This document shows, piece by piece, positions 1 to 8,206 of a stretch of DNA of 64,000 bases. Source of the DNA: Pristimantibacillus sp052113225 (GTDB taxonomy: Bacteria; Bacillota; Bacilli; Paenibacillales; Paenibacillaceae). The stretch spans positions 186,001 through 250,000 of the forward strand of contig NZ_JBFRCT010000001.1 in the NCBI RefSeq assembly GCF_052113225.1, written 5' to 3'. The position numbers were made by a program, and so were the translations under genes. Each line of letters opens with the position of its first letter. The first letter of the stretch is position 1. The notes beneath the pieces are model-generated. The model was given only the letters and a program-made list of their open reading frames with translations. It was not told the origin of the DNA and did no database searches.

Positions 1-1
1 T

Positions 2-178
2 GCGGAATGGGCTAAACCAACACTGAGCACCGTTAATGTCCAGAAGGAAGCACTCGGCCGTCGGGCTGTGGAAATGCTTCTTAGAAGACTGGAGCATCCT
101 GACAATCTGCAGGAGAAAGTATTGCTTGCAGGAGAATTCATCATTCGCGAATCGACAGCGCTTCCGAAGGGCGGCTAA
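2..178 (+). CDS. LacI/GalR-type transcriptional regulator, C-terminal end (partial)
   Basis: Only the last 58 codons are inside the window; the 5' part lies upstream. The end EALGRRAVEMLLRRLE followed by a short beta segment (LLAGEFIIRES) is typical of the C-terminal edge of the LacI/GalR effector-binding domain. It lies 29 bp before a YesM-type sensor kinase and a carbohydrate ABC operon on the same strand, so it is probably the local regulator. The two LacI-like operator sites at about 3.67 and 6.60 kb are candidate targets. The assignment rests on a short tail and on context. Confidence 0.6.
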   Translation, partial: AEWAKPTLSTVNVQKEALGRRAVEMLLRRLEHPDNLQEKVLLAGEFIIRESTALPKGG

Positions 179-207
179 CCGGGCAGCTGGTTGAAGGAGA
201 TGACAAC

Positions 208-2067
208 TTGAGCAAATTGGGTTCCCGTTTGCGAATATGGACGGAGTGGCCGTCTACACGGATGGAAGCGAAGCTGTTAATCGTTTTTGTTCTGCTTATT
301 CTGCTTCCCATTGCTTTACTTACTTTATTATCTGCGCAGCGATACACGCAAACGATCGAGACGAACACGGTATCCTATGCTTCGGAACTAACAGATAAAA
401 TGATAAGCAAGCTTGACGACTACACGGTGGATATGAAAAAAATCTCGATTATCCCATCTTATTTGGATGAAATCCAAGCCGGATTGAAACTGTCCAACGA
501 CTACTATGCGAAGGAGCATGAAGATAAGGGGATATTAACCGACACATCGGCTGCGGATGACACGGTAAAGCTTAAAATTCAGCGCAAAATCGAGAGCAGT
601 ATTTATTTCATGAACAATATTAAAGAGGGTACGAGCAATATTTATTTGTTTGACCGTTACGGCAATCCCTATTATGTGATTAAAAGTGGAGGCGTACGAT
701 CAAATCTGAGCGACTATTACGGTAATTGGCAGCAAATTGCGGATGAAGCGCATGGCAAACCTGTTCTGGTCAGCACGCAGGAAGTGACCTCGGTTAACCG
801 CAAACAATATGTGTTTACAGTAGTTCGGGAAATTATTGATAAATCTTATAATCCTATTGGGCTAATTGCAGTTGATGCGAACATATCGGTTATAACGAAT
901 ATTGTGCAGGATTTGGATGCGACGACGCATGGTACAACGCTCATCTTGGATGAGCAGAAGAGTGTCATCTATGACAGCGAGCAAAAATACTTATTGCAAA
1001 ATTTATCGGAAAATGAGCTGCTGAAGCAGATAACTAGCAAACAAGGCAGCTTTCATATCGGTGAAAAGGATCAATCACAGCTGGTTATATACCGCAAATC
1101 GGAGGAATCCGGTTGGCTGATGCTCATCTCAATTCCTGAGAAGCAGCTCATGTCTGATGCGATGCGAACACGCAATTATACGACGGCAGCTGCTATTTTC
1201 ACGATGTGTCTGGCGTTCGTCATCTCGCTTATCACCATTTTTGCGTTGACCAAGCCGCTGCGCTCGCTAGTTAAGCTGATGAAGCAGGTTCAGTCCGGCA
1301 AGCTGGATGTAGTGTTCCCCATAAGGCGGCGTGATGAGGTAGGCATGGTGGGTAACGCTTTCAACCGGATGATGGCGCGTATCATATCTTTGATTGAGGA
1401 TATATACCGGATCGAGCAGCGCAAAAAACAGATCGAACTCGAAAGCTTGCAGCGTCAAATCAATCCTCATTTTATCTATAACACGCTCGAGTCGATTCGA
1501 ATGACTGCTGTCATCAATGATGACCCGGAGGTAGGACAGATGGTGCAGCTACTCGGGCAGCAGCTTCGTTACAGCATTCATGCGGGAAGCGAGATGGTAC
1601 AGGCCGAGCAGGAATGGGAGCACCTGAGAATGTATATGCAGCTTCTAAGCTATCGTTATGGAACTCGCTATTCCTTAAAGCTGCCGGAGGATTCCGCGAT
1701 TGGGAAAATTGAAGTCATGAAGCTGCTGTTCCAACCAATCGTTGAAAATGCGATCAATCATGCGTACGACGAGCAGACGGGGGATCTGGTTATTTCAATC
1801 GGTTATATGCAAGCTGGAGGAGATCAATATTTTGTCGTCAAAGATGAGGGCAGCGGGATGGATGAGACAGCGCTGCTGCGGCTGCGAAGTATGCTTGATG
1901 CGGAGCAAATGCCGGAATGGGATGGCCGCGGCATTGGCCTGAGGAATGTGAACGAGCGGCTCAAATTACGCTATGGCGCAGCTTATGGAATTACGGTTGA
2001 CAGCGTGTTAGATGAAGGAACGACCGTGACCATTAAACTTCCGATCAGTTCAAAAATAGGGGGATGA
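208..2067 (+). CDS. YesM-type sensor histidine kinase
   Basis: A 619-residue membrane histidine kinase that should sense an extracellular carbohydrate-related signal and phosphorylate the response regulator encoded 4 bp downstream. A first membrane helix is at about residues 22-44. A large extracellular region of dCache type follows to about 320, then a second helix at about 325-348 and a HAMP segment. The phospho-acceptor region carries NPHFIYNTLES with His421, the signature of the YesM/LytS His_kinase family. The ATPase domain has Asn514 in VENAINHAY, the G1 box DEGSGMD and the G2 box GRGIGLRNVNERL. The TTG start at 208 follows a GGAG-like ribosome site. The length and domain order are normal for the family. 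Confidence 0.93.
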   Translation: MSKLGSRLRIWTEWPSTRMEAKLLIVFVLLILLPIALLTLLSAQRYTQTIETNTVSYASELTDKMISKLDDYTVDMKKISIIPSYLDEIQAGLKLSNDYYAKEHEDKGILTDTSAADDTVKLKIQRKIESSIYFMNNIKEGTSNIYLFDRYGNPYYVIKSGGVRSNLSDYYGNWQQIADEAHGKPVLVSTQEVTSVNRKQYVFTVVREIIDKSYNPIGLIAVDANISVITNIVQDLDATTHGTTLILDEQKSVIYDSEQKYLLQNLSENELLKQITSKQGSFHIGEKDQSQLVIYRKSEESGWLMLISIPEKQLMSDAMRTRNYTTAAAIFTMCLAFVISLITIFALTKPLRSLVKLMKQVQSGKLDVVFPIRRRDEVGMVGNAFNRMMARIISLIEDIYRIEQRKKQIELESLQRQINPHFIYNTLESIRMTAVINDDPEVGQMVQLLGQQLRYSIHAGSEMVQAEQEWEHLRMYMQLLSYRYGTRYSLKLPEDSAIGKIEVMKLLFQPIVENAINHAYDEQTGDLVISIGYMQAGGDQYFVVKDEGSGMDETALLRLRSMLDAEQMPEWDGRGIGLRNVNERLKLRYGAAYGITVDSVLDEGTTVTIKLPISSKIGG

Positions 2068-2071
2068 CCTT

Positions 2072-3583
2072 ATGAACATTATTGTAGTCGATGACGAGGA
2101 ACGTATTAGGCTCGGATTGTGCAAGCTGATCGAACAAGCAGGGGATGACTATGTCATTATCGGCTCCTATGGCAGCGGCCAGGAACTCCTAAATGAGCTT
2201 GAGCATCTGGAGCCGGATTTAATTATTACGGATATTAAAATGCCGCAAATGACCGGGCTTCAGCTTATTGCGAAAATTATCCGTACGCGGAAAAAGGTGA
2301 AGTTCGCCGTCCTGAGCGGCTTCAATGATTTCGAGTATGCGCGGGAGGCGCTGCGCTATGAGGTTAAGGATTACCTGCTTAAACCCGTTAATTTAGAAGA
2401 ACTGAATCGTATGCTTGCAAATGTGGAGGCGAGTGTGAAGCAGGAGAATAGCCGCAAACGGCTGGAATCGGAAGATTTGGTCAGTTTGCTGCTGTTTGCT
2501 GACGACAGGCAAATGCCGGCTTCATTAATGGATGAGGTAAGCAGCGAGCTTGACAGCAGCCGTTTGTTTGCTGAGCATTATGCTGTGCTGTTTATAGCTG
2601 CTGAGCCGACAATTACGGATGAGCAGCTTGAAAAGTTCACCGCAGACTGGCAGCGTGAACGCAAAATTGTAATAAACGATAGTCAGCGAAAAGCAATGGT
2701 GATCGCAGTCGGTGAGAATGACCATGCGAATACGGTACGAGAGCTTGCCGTGACACTGCTGCAGCGAATGCCCAGCTTTACGAAAGCGAAAATCGGAATT
2801 AGCAGTGTTTTCAGTGGCAGTATCTGGCTTCAACAGGCTTATCGCGAAGCTTCGACAGCTTTTCAACATGCTTGGTATAATAACGAGCTGCGCTGGTGTT
2901 CTGGCATGAATAACCAATCGACACATAAGGAAGAGCGTTATCGCTTGCTTCGTATTATCGATAAGGAGGTTTTGCCAGCCCTTCAGGTATGCGACTTTGC
3001 AATGGCGAAACGAGCTTTCGAAAGCTGGCTGTTGGAATGCGCCAATTACCGTTTAAATTGGGAAGAGCTGAGGGAAGTATGTTCAGATATGGATGTGCTT
3101 ATAAGTGAGGAAATAAAGCAATGGCTTGGTCAGCAGCAGTCGAATATCCAGCCGATTAAGATGATTGCTCCCGAGAGCTTCGATGATTGGCGTGCATTTG
3201 CCGATCAACTGCGCGCGGATATGAGCAAACGGTTTTTCACGCTTGAGCAGGGACGTTCTGAGAATAAAGCGATTGAAACCATTAAAGCGTATCTTCTGAA
3301 GCATTATACGGAAGAAATCGAACTGCAGCGTCTGGCTGATCTCGTCTATTTGACGCCAAGCTATCTGAGCAAGCTGTTTAAAACCGAAACTGGAGAGACG
3401 ATAACCGACTATTTGACCGCGGAGAGAATTGAACAGGCAAAACGTCTGCTTCGCGACGAGCAAGGTTTGAAAACGTATATGGTCGGCGAAAGGGTAGGCT
3501 ATGCGGATCCGGCTTATTTTACAAAAGTGTTCAAAAAAATGACCGGTAAAACGCCAAAAGAATACCGTGATATTGTTAGGTGA
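2072..3583 (+). CDS. YesN-type response regulator with AraC DNA-binding domain
   Basis: A 503-residue response regulator paired with the upstream kinase. The receiver domain is at residues 1-120, with the acidic pair D7-D8, phospho-acceptor Asp54 (IITDIKMPQM) and the conserved Lys in YLLKPVN. The middle has no clear motif. The C-terminal 100 residues form an AraC-type double helix-turn-helix (LADLVYLTPSYLSKLFK and GYADPAYFTKVFKKMTGKTP). It probably activates the ABC-transporter genes that follow. The 4 bp spacing to the kinase stop indicates co-transcription and translational coupling. Confidence 0.94.
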   Translation: MNIIVVDDEERIRLGLCKLIEQAGDDYVIIGSYGSGQELLNELEHLEPDLIITDIKMPQMTGLQLIAKIIRTRKKVKFAVLSGFNDFEYAREALRYEVKDYLLKPVNLEELNRMLANVEASVKQENSRKRLESEDLVSLLLFADDRQMPASLMDEVSSELDSSRLFAEHYAVLFIAAEPTITDEQLEKFTADWQRERKIVINDSQRKAMVIAVGENDHANTVRELAVTLLQRMPSFTKAKIGISSVFSGSIWLQQAYREASTAFQHAWYNNELRWCSGMNNQSTHKEERYRLLRIIDKEVLPALQVCDFAMAKRAFESWLLECANYRLNWEELREVCSDMDVLISEEIKQWLGQQQSNIQPIKMIAPESFDDWRAFADQLRADMSKRFFTLEQGRSENKAIETIKAYLLKHYTEEIELQRLADLVYLTPSYLSKLFKTETGETITDYLTAERIEQAKRLLRDEQGLKTYMVGERVGYADPAYFTKVFKKMTGKTPKEYRDIVR

Positions 3584-3638
3584 TTATTGTTAGGTGAAAG
3601 TTATGTTAATTAAAGACAATAAAGAATAACAAAGACCA

Positions 3639-3685
3639 TTAAAATAATAGAGCCAATCGCCTATAATTCGGTGTAAGCGTTAACA
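3639..3685 (+). promoter_or_regulatory. Promoter with LacI/CcpA-like operator ahead of sugar permease genes
   Basis: A -35-like TTAAAA (3639-3644), a 17-bp spacer and a perfect -10 TATAAT (3662-3667) precede the permease genes. The 14-mer TGTAAGCGTTAACA (3672-3685) overlaps the expected transcription start and fits the cre/LacI consensus TGNAANCGNNNNCA. A site here would repress by steric block. The same arrangement recurs at 6589-6613. Whether CcpA or the local LacI-type protein binds cannot be decided from the sequence. Confidence 0.6.
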
Positions 3686-3725
3686 ATTCGGCGTGCAATC
3701 ATCCAACAGAAAGCGAGGGAGCCTA

Positions 3726-4604
3726 TTGTTTAATTTCAGCTTCAAAACACAGCGTTATCTTATTTTATTCGGATTTTTAACGATTCCCGTCCTGCTATCG
3801 CTGACATTCTCGTATTATCCAGCAATCTCCTTAATCTATTACAGCTTAACCGATTGGAGTGGACTAGGCTGGGATATGAATTTCATTGGCCTCGATAATT
3901 ACAAGGAAATATTCACGAAGCCAGAAGTGTTCGGCGCGCTGAAGAACAATCTTTATTATTTTATCGGCGGACTTGTCCAGGTAGCGTTATCGCTGTACTT
4001 CGCGGTTATTCTGACCGGCAAGCTGCGTGGTCGGAACGGATTCCGGGCGATGCTGTTCATCCCTTACGTCCTGCACAGTGTTGCAACGGTAATCATGTTC
4101 AAAAACCTATATCACATGGAATACGGTTCGCTTAATGTGCTGCTTGGCTCAATTGGATTGGAATCATGGCAGCAGGCTTGGCTTGGAAACAAACATCTCG
4201 TGAACTTCTCACTTGCTTTTATCTCGATGTGGAAGTATATGGGCCTCAACATGGTTATATTTATTGGGGCGCTGCAATCCATTCCGAGTGACTTGTATGA
4301 AGCAGCTTCAATCGACGGGGCAAACAGCAGACAGAAATTCCGGTTCATTACTTTGCCGAGTATTCGAAAAGTTATGGAGCTGATGCTTATTCTCACCTTG
4401 ACCGGAGCTCTCGAAGCATTCGATATTCCATATGTCATGCTGCTTGGTGCGAATGATACATCAACCTTCGTCATTAAGACCGTTGACACGGCGTTCAAAT
4501 ATCAGAACTTCGGTCTCGCATCCGCAATGGCAGTGGTGCTGCTCATCATGGTACTAATCTTCATCGTGATTCAACGCAAGCTGCTGTTCAGAGAGGAGAG
4601 ATAA
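3726..4604 (+). CDS. Carbohydrate ABC transporter permease (MalF/UgpA type)
   Basis: A membrane permease of about 292 residues with six predicted helices. Its EAA loop (EAASIDGA, then a conserved ITLP segment) contacts the ATPase. The TTG at 3726 is preferred because GAGGGAG lies 4 bp upstream. The earlier in-frame GTG at 3693 has no ribosome site and would sit almost on the predicted transcription start. It pairs with the second permease 4 bp downstream and with the solute-binding protein at 6.7 kb. No ATPase gene is present, as is usual for CUT1 importers that share an MsmX-type ATPase encoded elsewhere. Confidence 0.9.
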   Translation: MFNFSFKTQRYLILFGFLTIPVLLSLTFSYYPAISLIYYSLTDWSGLGWDMNFIGLDNYKEIFTKPEVFGALKNNLYYFIGGLVQVALSLYFAVILTGKLRGRNGFRAMLFIPYVLHSVATVIMFKNLYHMEYGSLNVLLGSIGLESWQQAWLGNKHLVNFSLAFISMWKYMGLNMVIFIGALQSIPSDLYEAASIDGANSRQKFRFITLPSIRKVMELMLILTLTGALEAFDIPYVMLLGANDTSTFVIKTVDTAFKYQNFGLASAMAVVLLIMVLIFIVIQRKLLFREER

Positions 4605-4608
4605 CGAG

Positions 4609-5439
4609 ATGAAACGAGAAGAATCATTCTCCTTTATTATATTCAAATATGTAACGCTGGCCATGGCCTTGTTCGTCGTATTTTTTCCCTTGTATTCTGT
4701 ATTTGTTGGTGCATTCAAGACGCAGATCGAGTATTACCAATCGGGGCTTCGACTGCCTGCTAATCTATTCAACTTTGATAACTTTAGCAAGGTAATTGAC
4801 ATCGGCAAGCTTGGGCTCGGCTTTAAAAATATTCTCATCATTCTCGTCATTGCGGTTGCCGGTAATATCATGTTCGGGACGATGGTCGCCTATGCAATCG
4901 GAAGATTTGATTTTAAGTTGAAAAAACCGATTATGGGGATGTATCTGATTGCCCAAGTTATTCCGATGGTAACGACCCAAGTTGCTACGTTCAGTGTGAT
5001 TAAATCACTGCATCTGTACAATACGATGGGTGGCCCGATCATTTTGTATTTGGGAGCAGATGTCCTTCAAATCGTTATTTACTTGCAGTTTGTTAATAGC
5101 ATTCCAAAGGATTTGGACGAAAGCGCGATGATCGAAGGGGCTTCCTTGTTCAGAATCTACCGTTCTATTATTTTCCCGCTGCTAGGACCTGCCACAGCAA
5201 CTCTTGTCATCTTGAAGACTATTTCAATTTATAACGATTTCTATACACCGTACTTATACATGCCGAGCCAGAAACTGAAGGTCGTATCGACAGCTATCTA
5301 TTCCTTTGTCGGACCAAATGCTGCTCAATTAAACGTAATATCGGCAGGCATTCTTATTATTTTCATTCCGACATTATTGCTGTTCCTGTTCCTCCAGCGT
5401 TATATTTTTGCGGGAGTAACGAATGGCGCGGTGAAATAG
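4609..5439 (+). CDS. Carbohydrate ABC transporter permease (MalG/UgpE type)
   Basis: A 276-residue second permease of a CUT1 importer. It has about six membrane helices and an EAA loop (DESAMIEGASLFRIYRSIIFP) after residue 170. The ATG follows AGAGGAGAG of the upstream gene by a few bases, so the two permeases are translationally coupled. It is expected to form the heterodimeric pore with the preceding gene and to accept substrate from the lipoprotein at 6672-8021. Confidence 0.91.
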   Translation: MKREESFSFIIFKYVTLAMALFVVFFPLYSVFVGAFKTQIEYYQSGLRLPANLFNFDNFSKVIDIGKLGLGFKNILIILVIAVAGNIMFGTMVAYAIGRFDFKLKKPIMGMYLIAQVIPMVTTQVATFSVIKSLHLYNTMGGPIILYLGADVLQIVIYLQFVNSIPKDLDESAMIEGASLFRIYRSIIFPLLGPATATLVILKTISIYNDFYTPYLYMPSQKLKVVSTAIYSFVGPNAAQLNVISAGILIIFIPTLLLFLFLQRYIFAGVTNGAVK

Positions 5440-5504
5440 TTAAATGGACTAAATAGTAGCTGATAGGACAAAACAAAAGCAATTCATAGGGGAGTGCATC
5501 AACG

Positions 5505-6458
5505 TTGAAACAATGGAATGAGTATGTGAATGGAATGACATGGGGCTGGACAGGGGTTCGCGGCACGTGGGCGAGTCCGGAAGCGGAACACTCCATGTCA
5601 GAGATGACCAAGCTGAATGTAAATTGGGTGGCGATAGCACTCGCTGCCGACCAAGAAACACCGCAGTCCACAGACATTCCTTATTGGAATGAACCAACCG
5701 TAACGGACGGTGAAGTGTTGTGGGCCATCCGAGAAGCGAAGCGGCATGGGTTAAAAGTATGTCTGAAGCCGGTCGTCAACTGTGCGAATGGGACATGGCG
5801 GGCTCACATTAATTTCTTCGATGATGAGGTGCCTGGTGAACCAAGCTGGGCGGAGTGGTTCAAGTCTTATGCTTCATTTATTATGCATTATGCCTCAATT
5901 GCAGAAGCGGAAGGCTGTGAGATGCTGTGCATCGGCTGCGAAATGGTGCAGACCGATAAACGCGATAAGGAATGGCGCGATTTAATTGCTGAGGTTCGCA
6001 AAATCTACAGTGGGCTTATTACCTATAATTGTGACAAATATCAGGAGGAACGTGTTACCTGGTGGGATGCTGTCGATATTATTTCCTCAAGCGGCTATTA
6101 TCCGATTGATCAATGGGAAGATCAGCTCAACCGGATCGAAGCTGCAGTGAAGCCTTGGAACAAACCGTTCTTCTTCATGGAGGCTGGTTGTCCAAGCCGT
6201 GAGGGCTCGCCTTTCAAGCCTAATGATTGGTCACTTTCTGGCAGCCCTTCCGAGCTTGAACAAAAGCGTTATTATGAAGCCATGTTCGCATCTTGCTCGA
6301 AGCGCGAATGGATGCAGGGCTTTATGCTATGGGATTGGCCGGCACGATTGTATAAGGCCGAGGAAGCTGGAAGTAACGATGATTACTGCATGTATGGCAA
6401 AAGCGCGGCTGCAGTCATAAGCGAGCATTATGCATTAGGAGTACGGAATAGACGTTAG
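5505..6458 (+). CDS. Cytoplasmic GH113-like glycoside hydrolase (putative beta-mannanase)
   Basis: A 317-residue protein with no signal peptide. Its sequence suggests a TIM-barrel glycosidase of family GH113, whose characterised members are beta-1,4-mannanases. Candidate catalytic acids are Glu146 (CIGCEMVQ) and Glu226 (FMEAGCPS). Their spacing matches the acid/base and nucleophile pair I recall for the Alicyclobacillus GH113 mannanase. The TTG start at 5505 follows GGGGAG. It lies within the permease operon, so it likely degrades the imported oligosaccharide inside the cell. The exact substrate is inferred. Confidence 0.72.
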   Translation: MKQWNEYVNGMTWGWTGVRGTWASPEAEHSMSEMTKLNVNWVAIALAADQETPQSTDIPYWNEPTVTDGEVLWAIREAKRHGLKVCLKPVVNCANGTWRAHINFFDDEVPGEPSWAEWFKSYASFIMHYASIAEAEGCEMLCIGCEMVQTDKRDKEWRDLIAEVRKIYSGLITYNCDKYQEERVTWWDAVDIISSSGYYPIDQWEDQLNRIEAAVKPWNKPFFFMEAGCPSREGSPFKPNDWSLSGSPSELEQKRYYEAMFASCSKREWMQGFMLWDWPARLYKAEEAGSNDDYCMYGKSAAAVISEHYALGVRNRR

Positions 6459-6588
6459 AATATCATTTCTTGGCATCCAAGAAATAGTAGTCTTTTACTG
6501 TCTAGCAACCTAACAAAACAAAAAATGTTAGCATAATTAATGACAAGAAAAACAAAAAAACTTCATGTGAATTTTTTTTTAGAGCGGA

Positions 6589-6613
6589 TATGATGGATAT
6601 GTAAGCGATACCA
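6589..6613 (+). promoter_or_regulatory. Promoter with second LacI/CcpA-like operator ahead of binding-protein gene
   Basis: A -10-like TATGAT (6589-6594) is followed 5 bp later by TGTAAGCGATACCA (6600-6613), again fitting TGNAANCGNNNNCA. It starts with the same eight bases as the operator at 3672-3685 and lies at the same distance from its -10 box. No convincing -35 is seen. A separate promoter for the abundant binding protein is common in sugar-uptake operons. Confidence 0.55.
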
Positions 6614-6671
6614 AAACGTTCAACAAACCAAATGAAAGCTGTGTAAAACTAAATTGTAGGGGGTAACAACG

Positions 6672-8021
6672 ATGGAAAAAAGATTTGCAGTCACATTGGT
6701 TCTTGCTTTAACAGTAGTCCTCACGGCTGCCTGTGGAGGCAACAATGCAGGTAATAACAATGCAGGAACGGCAACGAATTCCAGCGGTAACAATGCAACA
6801 GCTTCTAACGACGCTGGTGCGACAAATGCTGCTGCAACAGACTCAGACGCTCCAAGCGATCTGAGCGGCACGATTAAAGTACTTACGCAAAGAACGGACT
6901 ATGTTAATGATGGAACTTTTGACAAGTATGCAGCTGCGTTCAAGCAAAAATATCCAAATGCGAAAGTAGAATTTGAAGGTCTCACTAACTACGCAACGGA
7001 CATTCAAGTCCGCTTGACGACAGGGGAAGCCGGCGACGTTCTGATGATTCCTTCTGGCCTTGCTACATCAGAATACAGCAAATATTTCGAACCGCTTCCA
7101 GACGAATGGTTCGATAACGTTTACTTCGCGGACAACACTTTGTCTGAAGGCAAACGTTACGGCCTGTCTACCGGTGTTAACACACAAGGTATCGTATATA
7201 ACAAAAAAGCATTCGCAGCTGCTGGTATTGATAAAGTGCCAACAACGCTCGATGAGCTTTATGCAGATGCTGCTAAGCTGAAAGCAGCGAACATCACACC
7301 GCTGTACATGAACTTTGGCGCTCAATGGCCGATGGGCAACTGGGGAGATGGCTCTGCTTGGTATGTCAACGGCGATCCGCAATTCGCAACGAAACAAGTA
7401 TCCGAGGAAGCACCGTTCCAAGTAGATAACGCTTGGGGCACACTCGCAACCATTGGCCGCACTTTCGTTGAAAAAGGCTATGTAGAGAAAGACTTGTATA
7501 CGAACAACTGGGAATTGTCCAAAGGCGAAGTAGCAAGCGGCAAAGCGGCCATGTATTTCCTTGGCAACTGGGTAATCCCACAAATTATTGGTGCTGGTGC
7601 AGCATCGGAAGATATCGGTTTCTTCCCACTTCCTTATGATAACAGTGGTAAGTACAACGCACCGCTTGGTTCCGACTATTTCGTAGCCGTAAGCAAAGAC
7701 AGCAAAAACAAGGAGCTTGCTAAAGCTTGGGTTGAGTTCTATGTAAAAGAATCCGGTTACGTTGAAGATTCCGGCTTTATGCCAATCGACAAATCGGCCA
7801 AATCATCTATTCCGCAATTGGCAGAGTTTCAAGCTTTGAACCCAACGCTGATCGAAAGTGAAGCAACGGATCCTAAATACAATGAAATTGCGAACAAAGC
7901 GCAAATCGGCATCGGTACTGGCGACTACGTTCAAGAGTACATTGTAGCTGATGATCTCAAAGCAGCCTTCGATAAGTTGAATAAAAAATGGAAAGATGCA
8001 AAAACAGCTTTGGGCTATTAA
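6672..8021 (+). CDS. Lipoprotein extracellular solute-binding protein (carbohydrate)
   Basis: A 449-residue family-1 solute-binding lipoprotein. The signal peptide ends in a lipobox (VVLTAAC, Cys at about residue 21). A low-complexity Asn/Gly/Ala/Thr/Ser linker of about 40 residues leads to the periplasmic-binding fold, which begins near SGTIKVLTQRTDY. The ATG follows GTAGGGGGTAAC. It is expected to capture the sugar outside the membrane and deliver it to the permeases at 3726-5439. A strong terminator follows. Confidence 0.92.
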   Translation: MEKRFAVTLVLALTVVLTAACGGNNAGNNNAGTATNSSGNNATASNDAGATNAAATDSDAPSDLSGTIKVLTQRTDYVNDGTFDKYAAAFKQKYPNAKVEFEGLTNYATDIQVRLTTGEAGDVLMIPSGLATSEYSKYFEPLPDEWFDNVYFADNTLSEGKRYGLSTGVNTQGIVYNKKAFAAAGIDKVPTTLDELYADAAKLKAANITPLYMNFGAQWPMGNWGDGSAWYVNGDPQFATKQVSEEAPFQVDNAWGTLATIGRTFVEKGYVEKDLYTNNWELSKGEVASGKAAMYFLGNWVIPQIIGAGAASEDIGFFPLPYDNSGKYNAPLGSDYFVAVSKDSKNKELAKAWVEFYVKESGYVEDSGFMPIDKSAKSSIPQLAEFQALNPTLIESEATDPKYNEIANKAQIGIGTGDYVQEYIVADDLKAAFDKLNKKWKDAKTALGY

Positions 8022-8038
8022 ACTAATAGCTAACATCG

Positions 8039-8076
8039 CCTCGCTTCGGGATTATACCGGAGCGAGGTCTTTTTCT
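8039..8076 (+). terminator. Rho-independent terminator after binding-protein gene
   Basis: The stem CCTCGCT / AGCGAGG (8039-8045 and 8061-8067), with extra pairing toward the loop, is followed by TCTTTTTCTT. It ends the carbohydrate-uptake locus. Confidence 0.85.
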
Positions 8077-8100
8077 TATTGATGTGCTGAAATGAAATTC

Positions 8101-8121
8101 GTTATAGCCAATAGCTATAAC
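8101..8121. promoter_or_regulatory. Perfect inverted repeat upstream of metE
   Basis: GTTATAGC-CAATA-GCTATAAC is a perfect 8-bp inverted repeat with a 5-bp spacer, about 85 bp upstream of the metE start. A related ATATAGT...ACTATAA pair lies at about 8125-8152. This resembles a dimeric regulator site. The TATAG/CTATA half-sites recall LysR-type methionine regulator boxes of Firmicutes, but the protein cannot be named. There is no room for an S-box riboswitch. Confidence 0.4.
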
Positions 8122-8206
8122 CAGATATAGTATTTTACAGTTACACTATAACTCCGAAACCATGATATCTTGTTTGTAACAAACAATTGATAAGGGGTTG
8201 TTGCAC

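Noticed and set aside
8077..8206. SAM or T-box riboswitch ahead of metE
   Set aside because: The interval is too short and lacks the conserved cores; only inverted repeats are seen.
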